Origin: HKCCE3408 sp038530555
Lineage (GTDB): Bacteria; Pseudomonadota; Alphaproteobacteria; Rhodobacterales; Rhodobacteraceae
Direction: 5' to 3'
Length of the DNA: 64,000 nucleotides
NCBI GenBank assembly: GCA_038530555.1
Contig: JBCBCN010000002.1
Location: 248,001 to 312,000 of the forward strand
A program made the position numbers and the translations under genes. This document shows positions 41,275 to 50,001 of this stretch, piece after piece. Each line of letters opens with the position of its first letter. The stretch's first letter is position 1. A model generated the notes under the pieces. That model ran no database searches. It was not told the DNA's origin and worked only from the letters and a program-made list of their open reading frames with translations.

Positions 41275-43200
41275 TTACGACCGGTCGGTGCCGGTCCGGT
41301 CGTCGCCAAGGTCTTCGAAATCCGCGTCCACGATGTCGTCATCGACGCCTTGCGGCTCATCGGTACCTTCAGGAGCGTCTTCGCCCGCCTCTTCCATCGT
41401 CGCTTTATAGATCGCCTCGCCCAGCTTCATGGCCGCATCGGTCACGTTCTGGATGCCAGATTTGATCTTGCCAGCGTCGTTGCCATCCATCGTCTCTTCG
41501 AGAGCGGTAACGGCAAGCTCGATTGCCTCGACGGTCGCGGGATCGACTTTGTCGCCGTGCTCCTCGAGGGACTTTTTGGTCGAGTGCACCAGGCTTTCGG
41601 CCTGGTTCTTCGCCTCGACAAGCTCTTTCTTCTGCTTGTCGGACTCGGCGTTGTCCTCGGCCTCTTTGACCATGCGATCGATATCGTCGTCGCTCAGACC
41701 GCCCGACGCTTGGATCGTGATCTGCTGTTCCTTGCCGGTGCCCTTATCCTTGGCGCCCACCGAGACGATGCCGTTTGCGTCGATGTCGAACGTCACTTCG
41801 ATTTGCGGCAAACCGCGCGGCGCGGGGGGAATGTTCTCCAGGTTGAACTGACCCAGCATCTTGTTGTCCGCGGCCATCTCACGCTCACCCTGGAAGACGC
41901 GGATCGTCACGGCCGATTGATTGTCCTCAGCGGTCGAGAAGATCTGGCTCTTCTTGGTGGGGATCGTGGTGTTGCGGTCGATCAGGCGGGTGAAGACGCC
42001 TCCCAAGGTCTCAATCCCGAGCGACAGGGGCGTCACATCGAGAAGAACAACGTCCTTCACGTCCCCTTGCAGAACGCCGGCCTGAATGGCCGCGCCCATG
42101 GCCACGACTTCGTCAGGGTTCACGCCCTTATGCGGCTCTTTGCCGAAGAATTTCGTCACTTCCTCGCCAACGCGGGGCATGCGGGTCATGCCGCCGACCA
42201 GGACCACCTCATCGATGTCGCCCGTCGACAGGCCTGCATCCTTCAACGCGGCTTTGCACGGCTTGAGGGATTGCTGAATGAGGTCGCCGACCAGGCTTTC
42301 GAGCTTGGCGCGGGTAAGCTTCATGACCATATGAAGCGGCGCACCGTCTGAGCCCATGGAGATAAACGGCTGATTGATTTCCGTCGTGGTCGCGCTCGAC
42401 AGCTCAATCTTGGCTTTCTCGGCAGCTTCTTTGAGACGCTGAAGCGCCATTTTGTCCTTCGTCAGATCGACGCCGTTTTCCTTTTTGAACTCGTCGGCGA
42501 GGTAGGTGACGATCCGCATGTCGAAATCTTCACCGCCAAGGAATGTGTCGCCGTTGGTGGACTTCACTTCGAACAGGCCGTCGTCGATCTCAAGAATGGT
42601 GATGTCGAACGTGCCGCCGCCGAGGTCATAGACGGCGATGGTCTTCGACTCTTTCTTATCCAGGCCATAGGCGAGTGCGGCGGCTGTCGGCTCATTGATG
42701 ATGCGCAGAACTTCGAGGCCCGCGATCGTGCCCGCATCTTTCGTTGCTTGGCGCTGCGCGTCGTTGAAGTAGGCGGGAACGGTGATGACCGCTTGGGTGA
42801 CTTCTTCGCCTAGATAGCTTTCGGCCGTTTCCTTCATTTTGGTCAGGATCAGGGCAGAGACCTGTGCGGGGGAGTATTTCTCGCCGCGCACTTCCACCCA
42901 GGCATCGCCGTTGCCGCCGTCGACGATCGAGTAGGGGACAAGCTTTTTGTCTTTCTCAACCGCGGCATCATCGACGCGACGGCCGATCAAACGCTTCACG
43001 GCAAAGACGGTGTTGTCAGGGTTGGTGACGGCCTGGCGCTTGGCGGGTTGACCGACAAGCCTTTCATCATCGGTATAGCCAACGATCGACGGTGTGGTGC
43101 GCGCGCCTTCGGCGTTTTCAATAACGCGCGGTTGGCTACCGTCCATAATTGCGACGCAGGAATTGGTCGTTCCAAGGTCAATGCCAATGACTTTTGCCAT
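41275..43200 (-). CDS. dnaK: Chaperone protein DnaK (Hsp70)
   Basis: DnaK is the main Hsp70 of the cytosol. The product has 641 residues and begins MAKVIGIDLGTTNSCVAIMD. The ATPase domain has AVITVPAYFNDAQRQATKDA, INEPTAAALAYGLDKKESKT and AVYDLGGGTFDITILEIDDG. The conserved linker DVVLLDVTPLSLGIETLGGV leads into the substrate-binding domain. The acidic tail ends in DADFEDLGDDRTGTDRS. A heat-shock type promoter lies about 110 bases upstream. Confidence 0.98.
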   Translation of the reverse strand: MAKVIGIDLGTTNSCVAIMDGSQPRVIENAEGARTTPSIVGYTDDERLVGQPAKRQAVTNPDNTVFAVKRLIGRRVDDAAVEKDKKLVPYSIVDGGNGDAWVEVRGEKYSPAQVSALILTKMKETAESYLGEEVTQAVITVPAYFNDAQRQATKDAGTIAGLEVLRIINEPTAAALAYGLDKKESKTIAVYDLGGGTFDITILEIDDGLFEVKSTNGDTFLGGEDFDMRIVTYLADEFKKENGVDLTKDKMALQRLKEAAEKAKIELSSATTTEINQPFISMGSDGAPLHMVMKLTRAKLESLVGDLIQQSLKPCKAALKDAGLSTGDIDEVVLVGGMTRMPRVGEEVTKFFGKEPHKGVNPDEVVAMGAAIQAGVLQGDVKDVVLLDVTPLSLGIETLGGVFTRLIDRNTTIPTKKSQIFSTAEDNQSAVTIRVFQGEREMAADNKMLGQFNLENIPPAPRGLPQIEVTFDIDANGIVSVGAKDKGTGKEQQITIQASGGLSDDDIDRMVKEAEDNAESDKQKKELVEAKNQAESLVHSTKKSLEEHGDKVDPATVEAIELAVTALEETMDGNDAGKIKSGIQNVTDAAMKLGEAIYKATMEEAGEDAPEGTDEPQGVDDDIVDADFEDLGDDRTGTDRS

Positions 43201-43310
43201 GTCAGTTCAGTCCCTTCGTTAGGCGATCTTGGCGCTGGTCGATCCGTTACGGCCTCGCTGCACCACAGGTTCCATAGCAGGCGGGAGTGACCCCGGCTGC
43301 GCTTGGCGGT

Positions 43311-43339
43311 ATATAGGAACCGGGTTTGGACGCTGCAAG
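43311..43339 (-). promoter_or_regulatory. RpoH-type heat-shock promoter of dnaK
   Basis: Read on the minus strand, a -35 element CTTGCA (43339-43334) is separated by 17 bases from a -10 element CTATAT (43316-43311). This fits the alphaproteobacterial RpoH consensus of CTTG at -35 and CTATAT-like at -10. It lies about 110 bases before the dnaK start, leaving a long untranslated leader. Confidence 0.7.
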
Positions 43340-43414
43340 CATGCCGTCGGTGAGAAAAACACGTAAACGTTACAATCCTGCTGTTGCGCCTGGCGGCCAT
43401 GCCGGAATGCGCGC

Positions 43415-44020
43415 ATGACGCCACTTTCCATGCGCGGTGCTCGCATCTATCCGGGCTTTCTGGTGCCGGACCGACAGAGCCGGATCGTAGCGCTTGTGCG
43501 CGAGATCGTGCGCGCGGCGCCGCTGGTGCGGCCGGTTACCTCCCGCGGGCAGAAAATGTCCGTTCGGATGACGAGTGCGGGGCGGTTTGGTTGGCTCAGT
43601 GACCGTCGCGGGTATCGCTATGAGGAGCGTCATCCCCTGACCTCGCAGCCATGGCCTGACATCCCGGATGAGCTGACGGCACTTTGGGCAGAGCTGTGCC
43701 CTGAGGCTCGCGATCCGGAATGCTGTTTGATCAATTTCTATAGCCCAGATGCAAAAATGGGCGTGCATCAGGACCGCGATGAGGCCGATTTCACGCAACC
43801 GGTCGTGTCGATCTCACTGGGTGATGACGCGCTGTTTCGGATCGGCAATCACGAGCGCGGCGGCAAGACCGAGTCGCTTTGGCTCAGCTCCGGAGATGTC
43901 GTGGTTATGGAAGGTGACGCGCGGCTTCGGTATCACGGCGTTGATCGGATCAGACCCGCGCAGTCGTCCCTTTTGAAGGATGGGGGTCGGCTCAACCTTA
44001 CCATGCGCGTTGTGACCTAG
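43415..44020 (+). CDS. alkB: 2-oxoglutarate-dependent DNA/RNA demethylase AlkB
   Basis: AlkB removes methyl groups from 1-methyladenine and 3-methylcytosine in DNA and RNA, using Fe(II) and 2-oxoglutarate. The product is 201 residues from the ATG at 43415. A start at MRGARIYPGF five codons later is equally possible. The fold is visible: substrate lid QKMSVRMTSAGRFGWLSDRR, YRYEERHPLTSQPWPDIPD, then NFYSPDAKMGVHQDRDEADF with the metal-binding HxD. YHGVDRI carries the second histidine, and the 2-oxoglutarate arginines lie in GGRLNLTMRVV. Its stop shares CTAG with the convergent permease stop. Confidence 0.94.
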   Translation: MTPLSMRGARIYPGFLVPDRQSRIVALVREIVRAAPLVRPVTSRGQKMSVRMTSAGRFGWLSDRRGYRYEERHPLTSQPWPDIPDELTALWAELCPEARDPECCLINFYSPDAKMGVHQDRDEADFTQPVVSISLGDDALFRIGNHERGGKTESLWLSSGDVVVMEGDARLRYHGVDRIRPAQSSLLKDGGRLNLTMRVVT

Positions 44021-44838
44021 CGCCGAGCCGTCCAACTCGCCGAGGCGTGTTTGCGTGTGTAAAACTCACCGATCAATCCAAGTGCCGCCAGTCCGAGGCA
44101 GACATAGAGCGGGTATTCCCAGTTCGTATAGCGCGGAAAATAGTTGTTGAACGTGAAGCCGCGCGCTTGGTCGATAATGTGAAACAGCGGATTCCAGGAG
44201 AACATGGCAAGCATCTGTGCTGTCATCATATTGGCCACGAACATCTTGCCCGAGGCGATCATATTGGCGCGTGACCAGACCGTTTGAATGATCGTCACCA
44301 GATCGGGGATCCAGGGCTTCAGCGCCAGTAAGATTAAGCCGACGGCAAAGCCTGAGAACCAGGCTAGCAGGTACATATTGAAAGCGCCGGGCCAGTTTTG
44401 GATCGAGACGGGCTCAATCAGGGTGTGCACCACGAACAGGATCACAAACAGCGCAAGCGTTTGTTGGTAGAGTACGGACAGTGCCGATGAGAGCAGCGCG
44501 ATCAGCGTGTTCATCGGGGCGTGCTGCATCATCGGCGAGGCGGGACCCTCTGCCGTCATCACAGCGCCGAGCGTTTTGATATGGGTCAGGTAAAGGAAGA
44601 TCCCTGAAAGGAGGTAGACGATAAAATTCCCCCGGATCGCCATCGAGCGTGTGCCCAGGATGTCGAACATGAAATAGAAGGCGGCGACGAAAAGGACCGA
44701 CTGCAGAATGTTCAAGATCAGGCCGATCAGAGCATTCCCGTGGCTCTGACGCACCTTTCGGACGGTCGTAATGAACGTCAGCTCAAGCAGCGAGATCATG
44801 ACCTGAAGGCCTGATTTGCGTCTGGCTGCGGTAAACAT
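44017..44838 (-). CDS. ABC-2 type polysaccharide export permease (KpsM-like)
   Basis: The protein is an inner-membrane permease of the ABC-2 family used to export capsule, O-antigen or other polysaccharide. From the ATG at 44838 the product has 273 residues with six hydrophobic segments, for example LIGLILNILQSVLFVAAFYF, GNFIVYLLSGIFLYLTHIKT and FNMYLLAWFSGFAVGLILLA. The C-terminal WNPLFHIIDQARGFTFNNYF is typical of this family. The cognate ATPase (KpsT-like) and periplasmic export proteins are not in this window. The gene is divergent from cysQ, and its position beside kdsB and glycosyltransferases supports a surface-polysaccharide role. Confidence 0.85.
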   Translation of the reverse strand: MFTAARRKSGLQVMISLLELTFITTVRKVRQSHGNALIGLILNILQSVLFVAAFYFMFDILGTRSMAIRGNFIVYLLSGIFLYLTHIKTLGAVMTAEGPASPMMQHAPMNTLIALLSSALSVLYQQTLALFVILFVVHTLIEPVSIQNWPGAFNMYLLAWFSGFAVGLILLALKPWIPDLVTIIQTVWSRANMIASGKMFVANMMTAQMLAMFSWNPLFHIIDQARGFTFNNYFPRYTNWEYPLYVCLGLAALGLIGEFYTRKHASASWTARR

Positions 44839-44959
44839 CGTCAGGTCCCAAATTTGGTGCGCGCGGCCCAAAGGCGTCCGGCGCTGCGAGGCTTGCACGA
44901 TACTGTCTCGACGCTTAACGATCAATCAACACTGCCGAGACCCAGCAAAGAGCCGCCTG

Positions 44960-45757
44960 ATGAATTATGCCGACATCCAATCTGTGTTCCGCCGAGCCGC
45001 CATTCTTGGCGGGGAGCGCATCATGGAAGTGTACAATCGAGGAGAGGTCGCAGTGGATGTCAAAGCCGATGACAGCCCGGTCACCGAAGCCGATCGGGCT
45101 GCCGATCAGGTAATCTCGGAGATCTTGGCTGAGGCCTTTCCTGGCCTGCCCCTGGTCACCGAAGAACAGGCGGCGACGCATTCGCTTTCGGCTAAGACCT
45201 TTTTGATTGTGGATCCTCTCGATGGCACGAAGGAGTTCATCAAGCGTCGCGGCGACTTCACCGTGAATATCGCCCTAGTCGAGGAGGGGATCCCGACCCG
45301 AGGCATTGTGTATGCACCTGCCAAGGGCCGCTTGTTCTACACCGATGAGGCCGGGGTCAGCCACGAGGAAACCGGGGATATAGCTGCGGATACCGCAGGC
45401 CCAAGCGCGCCTATTCGCGTGCGTCAGCCGGACAATTCTGCGCTCTTTGTTGTTGCGTCGAAGTCGCACCGAGATGCCTCAACAGACGACTACATCGCCA
45501 AATACCAGACGGCGGACATGAAAAGCGCGGGCTCTTCGCTTAAGTTCTGCCTGGTGGCGGCTGGTGAGGCGGATCTTTACCCCCGCCTCGGGCCAACCAT
45601 GGAATGGGACACAGCCGCTGGGGATGCAGTCTTGCGCGGATCCGGCGGTTCGATGGTGCATTTCGAGGATCACGCGACCTTCCGCTACGGCAAGCCCGAC
45701 TTTCGCAACGGGTTCTTCATCGCCTATGCTCCCGGGGTCGAGCTGCAAACCGCGTGA
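44960..45757 (+). CDS. cysQ: 3'(2'),5'-bisphosphate nucleotidase CysQ
   Basis: CysQ dephosphorylates 3'-phosphoadenosine 5'-phosphate (PAP), the by-product of PAPS reduction or PAPS-dependent sulfation. The ATG at 44960 gives 265 residues. The inositol-monophosphatase fold is shown by SPVTEADRAADQVISEILAE, LIVDPLDGTKEFIKRRGDFT (metal site DPLDGT) and PTMEWDTAAGDAVLRGSGG. The ribosome-binding site is weak. Its stop overlaps the kdsB GTG by 4 bases. The proximity to a double sulfotransferase 7 kb downstream gives it a plausible local substrate. Confidence 0.95.
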   Translation: MNYADIQSVFRRAAILGGERIMEVYNRGEVAVDVKADDSPVTEADRAADQVISEILAEAFPGLPLVTEEQAATHSLSAKTFLIVDPLDGTKEFIKRRGDFTVNIALVEEGIPTRGIVYAPAKGRLFYTDEAGVSHEETGDIAADTAGPSAPIRVRQPDNSALFVVASKSHRDASTDDYIAKYQTADMKSAGSSLKFCLVAAGEADLYPRLGPTMEWDTAAGDAVLRGSGGSMVHFEDHATFRYGKPDFRNGFFIAYAPGVELQTA

Positions 45758-46557
45758 GTATCCTTTGCGTGATCCCTGCGCGCTACGCGTCCAGCCGTTT
45801 TCCGGGCAAGCCCCTTGCGCCACTGACGGGGGTAACTGGTCAGTCCGTCTCGTTGATCGAACGCTCTTGGCGCGCCGCACGCGATGTCGATGTGTTCGAC
45901 CGGATCATAGTCGCCACCGATGATGACCGGATCGCCGAGGAAGCGCGTCGATTTGGTGCCGACGTGGCGATGACGTCGTCGGAATGCGGAAACGGCACTG
46001 AGCGGTGCGCGGAGGTCATACAGACATGGGTGGGCGATGCCCTTGAGTTGATCGTGAACCTCCAAGGCGATGCACCTCTGACGCCGCCGTGGTTTCTCAG
46101 CGCCCTGGTCGAAGGCCTTCTTTCGCGACCCGATTTTGACGTCGCGACCCCTGTGCTGCGCTGTGACGCGGCCACGCTCAACGCGTTCAAAGAGGATCGG
46201 CGCAACGGGCGCGTGGGCGGCACAACTGCGGTCTTCGATCAGGAAAGCCGCGCGCTATATTTCTCGAAAGAAGTGGTGCCGTTCACCGCCGATAAGCCGT
46301 CCGGGGAGAGCGATACCCCGGTTTTTCATCATGTCGGTGTCTATGCATATCGACCCGCTGCGCTTGCGGCCTATCCCGCTCTCGGTATCGGCCCGCTTGA
46401 GCGAAACGAAGGCTTGGAGCAACTGCGCTTTCTCGAGCATGGGAGCCGTATTCTCTGCGTCGAGGTCGAGGCGAAGGGACGCCAGTTTTGGGAGTTGAAC
46501 AATCCTGAAGATGTCCCCCGCATTGAGAGAATGATGGCGGATATGCAAATGCCATGA
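45754..46557 (+). CDS. kdsB: 3-deoxy-manno-octulosonate cytidylyltransferase
   Basis: KdsB activates Kdo as CMP-Kdo for LPS core or for the Kdo linker of group 2-type capsules. It starts at the GTG at 45754, which overlaps the cysQ TGA, and gives 267 residues. The nucleotide-binding motif is LCVIPARYASSRFPGKPLAP at the N-terminus, followed by DRIIVATDDDRIAEEARRFG, MTSSECGNGTERCAEVIQTW and LIVNLQGDAPLTPPWF. The C-terminal PLERNEGLEQLRFLEHG block is also present. It could be a second copy dedicated to capsule (kpsU-like). Only one copy is visible here. Confidence 0.95.
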   Translation: MSILCVIPARYASSRFPGKPLAPLTGVTGQSVSLIERSWRAARDVDVFDRIIVATDDDRIAEEARRFGADVAMTSSECGNGTERCAEVIQTWVGDALELIVNLQGDAPLTPPWFLSALVEGLLSRPDFDVATPVLRCDAATLNAFKEDRRNGRVGGTTAVFDQESRALYFSKEVVPFTADKPSGESDTPVFHHVGVYAYRPAALAAYPALGIGPLERNEGLEQLRFLEHGSRILCVEVEAKGRQFWELNNPEDVPRIERMMADMQMP

Positions 46558-47759
46558 CCCATGATCCGACGGTCAGCGTTATCGTCGTTAGCCATGGTCG
46601 TCCGACCCATCTCAAGCGGTGCCTCACCTCGCTTCGTCAGCTTCAGTATAGCCGGTTCGAGATAATCGTGGTTGCTGATGAGACAGGCTTGGACGCTGTC
46701 GCGACCCTAACTTTTGCCGCCGCGATAAAGACGGCGACGCAGCCCGAGGCCAATATATCCAAGGCCCGAAACGATGGCATCGCGCTCGCAGCAGGGGAGT
46801 TTTGCGCGTTTTTGGACGATGACGCGGTGGCAGAGCCGTTTTGGCTCGATCATCTTGTGGCGGCTGGCCATGATTTCGTGACGGGCACGGTGATCGGACG
46901 CAATGGCTTTTCGGTGCAATGGGGGCGGATGGCCGTGTCTCGGACCAGCCAGGATTGGCATCTGCAACCGAATGAAGACCTGCCACCGGGATCCGTTCTG
47001 AAACTGCATGGCTGCAACTTTATGGGCCGGCGCGATCATTTGATTGCGCTGAGCGGGTTTGATGAAACGCTGCGCTTCTTTCTCGACGATGCCGACCTGT
47101 CCTTGCGAGTCGCGGCAGCGGGCCGGGAGGCCCATTTCGTGCCCGGCGCCCGCGTTCACCATGCCTTTGCGGCCAGTGCGCGGAGGCGCGCCGATCGCGT
47201 GCCGACAGACCTGTATGAGATCGCCGCGAGCCAAGCCGTTTTCTTATCAAAGCATAGCAATAGAGCCGAACTCGACACCCATATCAGCCGGTTCCGTGAG
47301 CATCAGACCCTTCGTCTTTCGCGTCTCAGGCGCCGTCGTCAAATGACTGCCCGGGCTCAACGGTCGGTCCTTGAAAGCCTGGAGGCCGGCTTGAACGAAG
47401 GGCTTGAGCGTCCGACGGGGGAACTTCGCACGGGCTTTGACCGACCGCCAGGTTTTCTGAGCGGTGCAGCGCTCGGCCCGACGCCCCTGAATGTCATTTC
47501 GTCGAGCGGCTGGTCACCAGCGGATTTGCGCGAACAAGCGGCGGTTCTTGCCCTGCAAGGCGCCAGGGTTTTGGCCTTTTGCCTGAAACCAACGCCCCAC
47601 CGGCATCGGCGGTTCTTCGACGACCAGGGGTTTTGGATACAGGTCGGTGGGCTTTATGGCGCCTCGGATAGATCGCAGGCCGGGATTCAGACTTGGAGAT
47701 TTCAAGATCGAATTGCCGCGGAAACGGCCACATTTGGTCTTTCTCCCGACACTGCTTAA
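46554..47759 (+). CDS. Glycosyltransferase family 2 protein with extra C-terminal domain
   Basis: The N-terminal 230 residues form a GT-A glycosyltransferase: VSVIVVSHGRPTHLKRCLTS, nucleotide-site DDD in EFCAFLDDDAVAEPFWLDHL, and the acceptor region LSGFDETLRFFLDDADLSLR. After an arginine-rich link (RLSRLRRRRQMTARAQR) there is a 120-residue C-terminal domain (PPGFLSGAALGPTPLNVISS, DLREQAAVLALQGARVLAFC) that I do not recognise. The ATG overlaps the kdsB stop by 4 bases. The sugar donor and acceptor cannot be told. It is probably part of the surface-polysaccharide assembly set. Confidence 0.88.
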   Translation: MTHDPTVSVIVVSHGRPTHLKRCLTSLRQLQYSRFEIIVVADETGLDAVATLTFAAAIKTATQPEANISKARNDGIALAAGEFCAFLDDDAVAEPFWLDHLVAAGHDFVTGTVIGRNGFSVQWGRMAVSRTSQDWHLQPNEDLPPGSVLKLHGCNFMGRRDHLIALSGFDETLRFFLDDADLSLRVAAAGREAHFVPGARVHHAFAASARRRADRVPTDLYEIAASQAVFLSKHSNRAELDTHISRFREHQTLRLSRLRRRRQMTARAQRSVLESLEAGLNEGLERPTGELRTGFDRPPGFLSGAALGPTPLNVISSSGWSPADLREQAAVLALQGARVLAFCLKPTPHRHRRFFDDQGFWIQVGGLYGASDRSQAGIQTWRFQDRIAAETATFGLSPDTA

Positions 47760-47885
47760 CGCAAATCAGGGAACTGTTCGGGCTTGGGTGGCTTCACATG
47801 CTATGACCGTGCTGAGATTTTAGGCGAGTTTCCCCTTGCGGGGCTTGCTCCAAAGATGGATTTGAGCGGTACTGAAGGAGCGAAG

Positions 47886-48782
47886 ATGAAAAAACGCGTA
47901 ACAAAAGCGATATTTCCAGTGGCGGGTTTGGGAACGCGCTTTTTGCCAGCGACCAAATCAATCCCCAAAGAAATCATGACCTTGGTTGATCGTCCGCTGA
48001 TCCAATACGCCATCGACGAGGCACGCGCTGCCGGTATCAAAGAGTTCATCTTTGTCACCTCGCGCGGCAAAGGCGCTTTGGAAGACTATTTCGACAACAA
48101 CCCCGAGCTTGAAACGGCCTTGCGCAAGAAGGGCAAGAAAGGCCCTCTGAAAGAGCTCAAGAGCACGAATATGGACTCCGGCGCGATCGCCTATGTGCGT
48201 CAGCACAAGGCACTTGGTCTTGGGCACGCAGTGTGGTGCGCGCGCCGCTTACTTGGTTCAAATGAGTCTTTTGCCGTGATCTTGCCCGACGATGTGATCG
48301 CCGCCGAGACGCCTTGTCTCAAGCAAATGGTCGACGCGCATGCCGAAACTGGTGGCAATATGGTTGCCGCGATGGAAGTGCCGACCGAGAAAGTGTCGTC
48401 ATACGGTGTTCTCGACATCAAAGAAGATATGGGCTCTGTCGTTTCGGTTAAGGGGATGGTCGAGAAACCGCCCGCGGCAGAGGCGCCATCGAACTTGGCC
48501 GTTATCGGTCGTTATATCTTGACGCCGAAGATCATGCAGAACCTGCATAAGAAAAAGACCGGCGCGGGTGGCGAGATCCAACTGACTGACGCCATTGCAC
48601 AAGAGATCGCAGAGACGGACGATGTTTTCGGCTTCCGCTTCCGGGGTCAGCGCTTTGACTGTGGCTCGAAGGCGGGGTTCTTGCAGGCAACGGTGGCGTT
48701 TGGGCTTGCCCGAGAGGAACTGCGCGAGGAGTTCTCGCAATTCTTGACGGATATGACCGCAACGGCGGAAGCCGCGCAATAA
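47886..48782 (+). CDS. galU: UTP-glucose-1-phosphate uridylyltransferase
   Basis: GalU makes UDP-glucose, the donor for many surface glycans. From the ATG at 47886 (site AAGGAGCGAAG) the product has 298 residues. The N-terminal pyrophosphorylase signature is AIFPVAGLGTRFLPATKSIP, followed by KEIMTLVDRPLIQYAIDEAR, FAVILPDDVIAAETPCLKQM and GRYILTPKIMQNLHKKKTGA. The close is FRFRGQRFDCGSKAGFLQAT. A frame starting at 47784 adds 34 residues with no ribosome-binding site. About 130 non-coding bases precede it, so it may have its own promoter within the cluster. Confidence 0.96.
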   Translation: MKKRVTKAIFPVAGLGTRFLPATKSIPKEIMTLVDRPLIQYAIDEARAAGIKEFIFVTSRGKGALEDYFDNNPELETALRKKGKKGPLKELKSTNMDSGAIAYVRQHKALGLGHAVWCARRLLGSNESFAVILPDDVIAAETPCLKQMVDAHAETGGNMVAAMEVPTEKVSSYGVLDIKEDMGSVVSVKGMVEKPPAAEAPSNLAVIGRYILTPKIMQNLHKKKTGAGGEIQLTDAIAQEIAETDDVFGFRFRGQRFDCGSKAGFLQATVAFGLAREELREEFSQFLTDMTATAEAAQ

Positions 48783-48798
48783 CGGTCAGGAGGATCGC

Positions 48799-49983
48799 CT
48801 GGGAGACGCATCTGCACGGTCTGTTCTGCTGGATGTGTCGCGTTTGGTCCGGCGGGTGGGCCGCGCTCCCTTAACAGGAATTGATCGGGTCGAGCTGGCA
48901 TGGCTCGACCATCTAAGACCCTCATCCAAGGCTCTGTTTCTGCTGCGCTCAAGTCGCGGATACATCCTACTGGACCCCGCTGGCGCCGAAATGCTCTCAG
49001 ACCTTGCCCATGGCCGCAGAGAACCTGGTCGTGCGGATATGGTCTCGCGGCTTACGGGCAACGGACAGCGGATGCGCCACCGCGTGGAAGCAGACCTTCG
49101 ATCGGTTTGCCTTGCGCGTGCGCTTCCCAGCCTCTTGCCAAAGATGTTGCGTGCCTGGCTGCCGAAGTCGTGCGTCTATCTGAATGTCGGTCACAGCAAC
49201 TATAGCGACCGGGTTTTGCGGGCCCTACCGCAAGACGTCACCAACGCACTGATGGTGCATGATACGATACCGCTGGATCATCCGGGTTTTGTGGTACCCG
49301 GCCGGTCTGATCAGATGCGCGCGATGCTGATACGCGCAGCGCAGGCGGCGGATAGGGTCATAGTGCCAAGCATCGCCGTTCAAGCGCGCCTGTCGCAGCA
49401 CATCGATCCTGACAAGCTCCTCGTGGCGCCGCTCGGGATTACACCGCTTGCGGCGGAACCGCTGCCGATCAATGCGTCGAGCAAGCCGTATTTCGTAGTG
49501 ATCGGCACGATTGAGCCGAGGAAAAACCACCGCATGCTGCTGGAGGCTTGGTCGCTACTGCAAGATCCGCCCGAGTTGCACATCATCGGGCGGCGCGGCT
49601 GGCGCAATACCGAGCTGTTCGCATTGTTGGACCAGCATCCTTTGCAGGGCTCAAAGATTTTTGAGCATAATCAGATGGATGATGGCGAGGCGCATGGCTA
49701 TCTCGCCGGGGCGACCGCCCTTTTGATGCCCAGCTATGCCGAAGGCTTTGGGCTGCCTCCGCTGGAAGCCTGGGCGCTTGGTACGCCGGCGGTGGTCTCG
49801 GATTTGCCGGTCTTTAGGGAAACCTTAGGGGCTTGCGGCATTTACGTAGACGCAGACGATGCGTATGCTTGGTCAACAATAATTCGGCGCCTGACAGAAG
49901 GGACGCAAACGCTGCCTGCTACTCCGAAAATCCCGACTTGGCGGGAGCATTTCGAGGCCGTTGAGCAAGCTTTGCGCTTCTGA
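48799..49983 (+). CDS. Glycosyltransferase family 4 protein; CTG start candidate
   Basis: This retaining GT-B glycosyltransferase has a C-terminal nucleotide-sugar domain with YFVVIGTIEPRKNHRMLLEA, ELHIIGRRGWRNTELFALLD and the GT4 signature YAEGFGLPPLEAWALGTPAV. The N-terminal part reads LLDVSRLVRRVGRAPLTGID. The AGGAGG at 48788-48793 is placed for a CTG at 48799, giving 394 residues. The first canonical in-frame codon is a GTG at 48835 with no ribosome-binding site. It would cut off the first beta-strand, so the CTG is preferred. The gene follows galU by 16 bases and probably adds a sugar in the same glycan. Confidence 0.88.
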   Translation: MGDASARSVLLDVSRLVRRVGRAPLTGIDRVELAWLDHLRPSSKALFLLRSSRGYILLDPAGAEMLSDLAHGRREPGRADMVSRLTGNGQRMRHRVEADLRSVCLARALPSLLPKMLRAWLPKSCVYLNVGHSNYSDRVLRALPQDVTNALMVHDTIPLDHPGFVVPGRSDQMRAMLIRAAQAADRVIVPSIAVQARLSQHIDPDKLLVAPLGITPLAAEPLPINASSKPYFVVIGTIEPRKNHRMLLEAWSLLQDPPELHIIGRRGWRNTELFALLDQHPLQGSKIFEHNQMDDGEAHGYLAGATALLMPSYAEGFGLPPLEAWALGTPAVVSDLPVFRETLGACGIYVDADDAYAWSTIIRRLTEGTQTLPATPKIPTWREHFEAVEQALRF

Positions 49984-50001
49984 CCCGGGGTCGAGCAGGG
50001 C

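Noticed and set aside
41350..42351. 333-codon plus-strand open frame opposite dnaK
   Set aside because: The product shows only low-complexity Arg/Leu/His patterns mirroring DnaK codons, and dnaK is unmistakable on the other strand.
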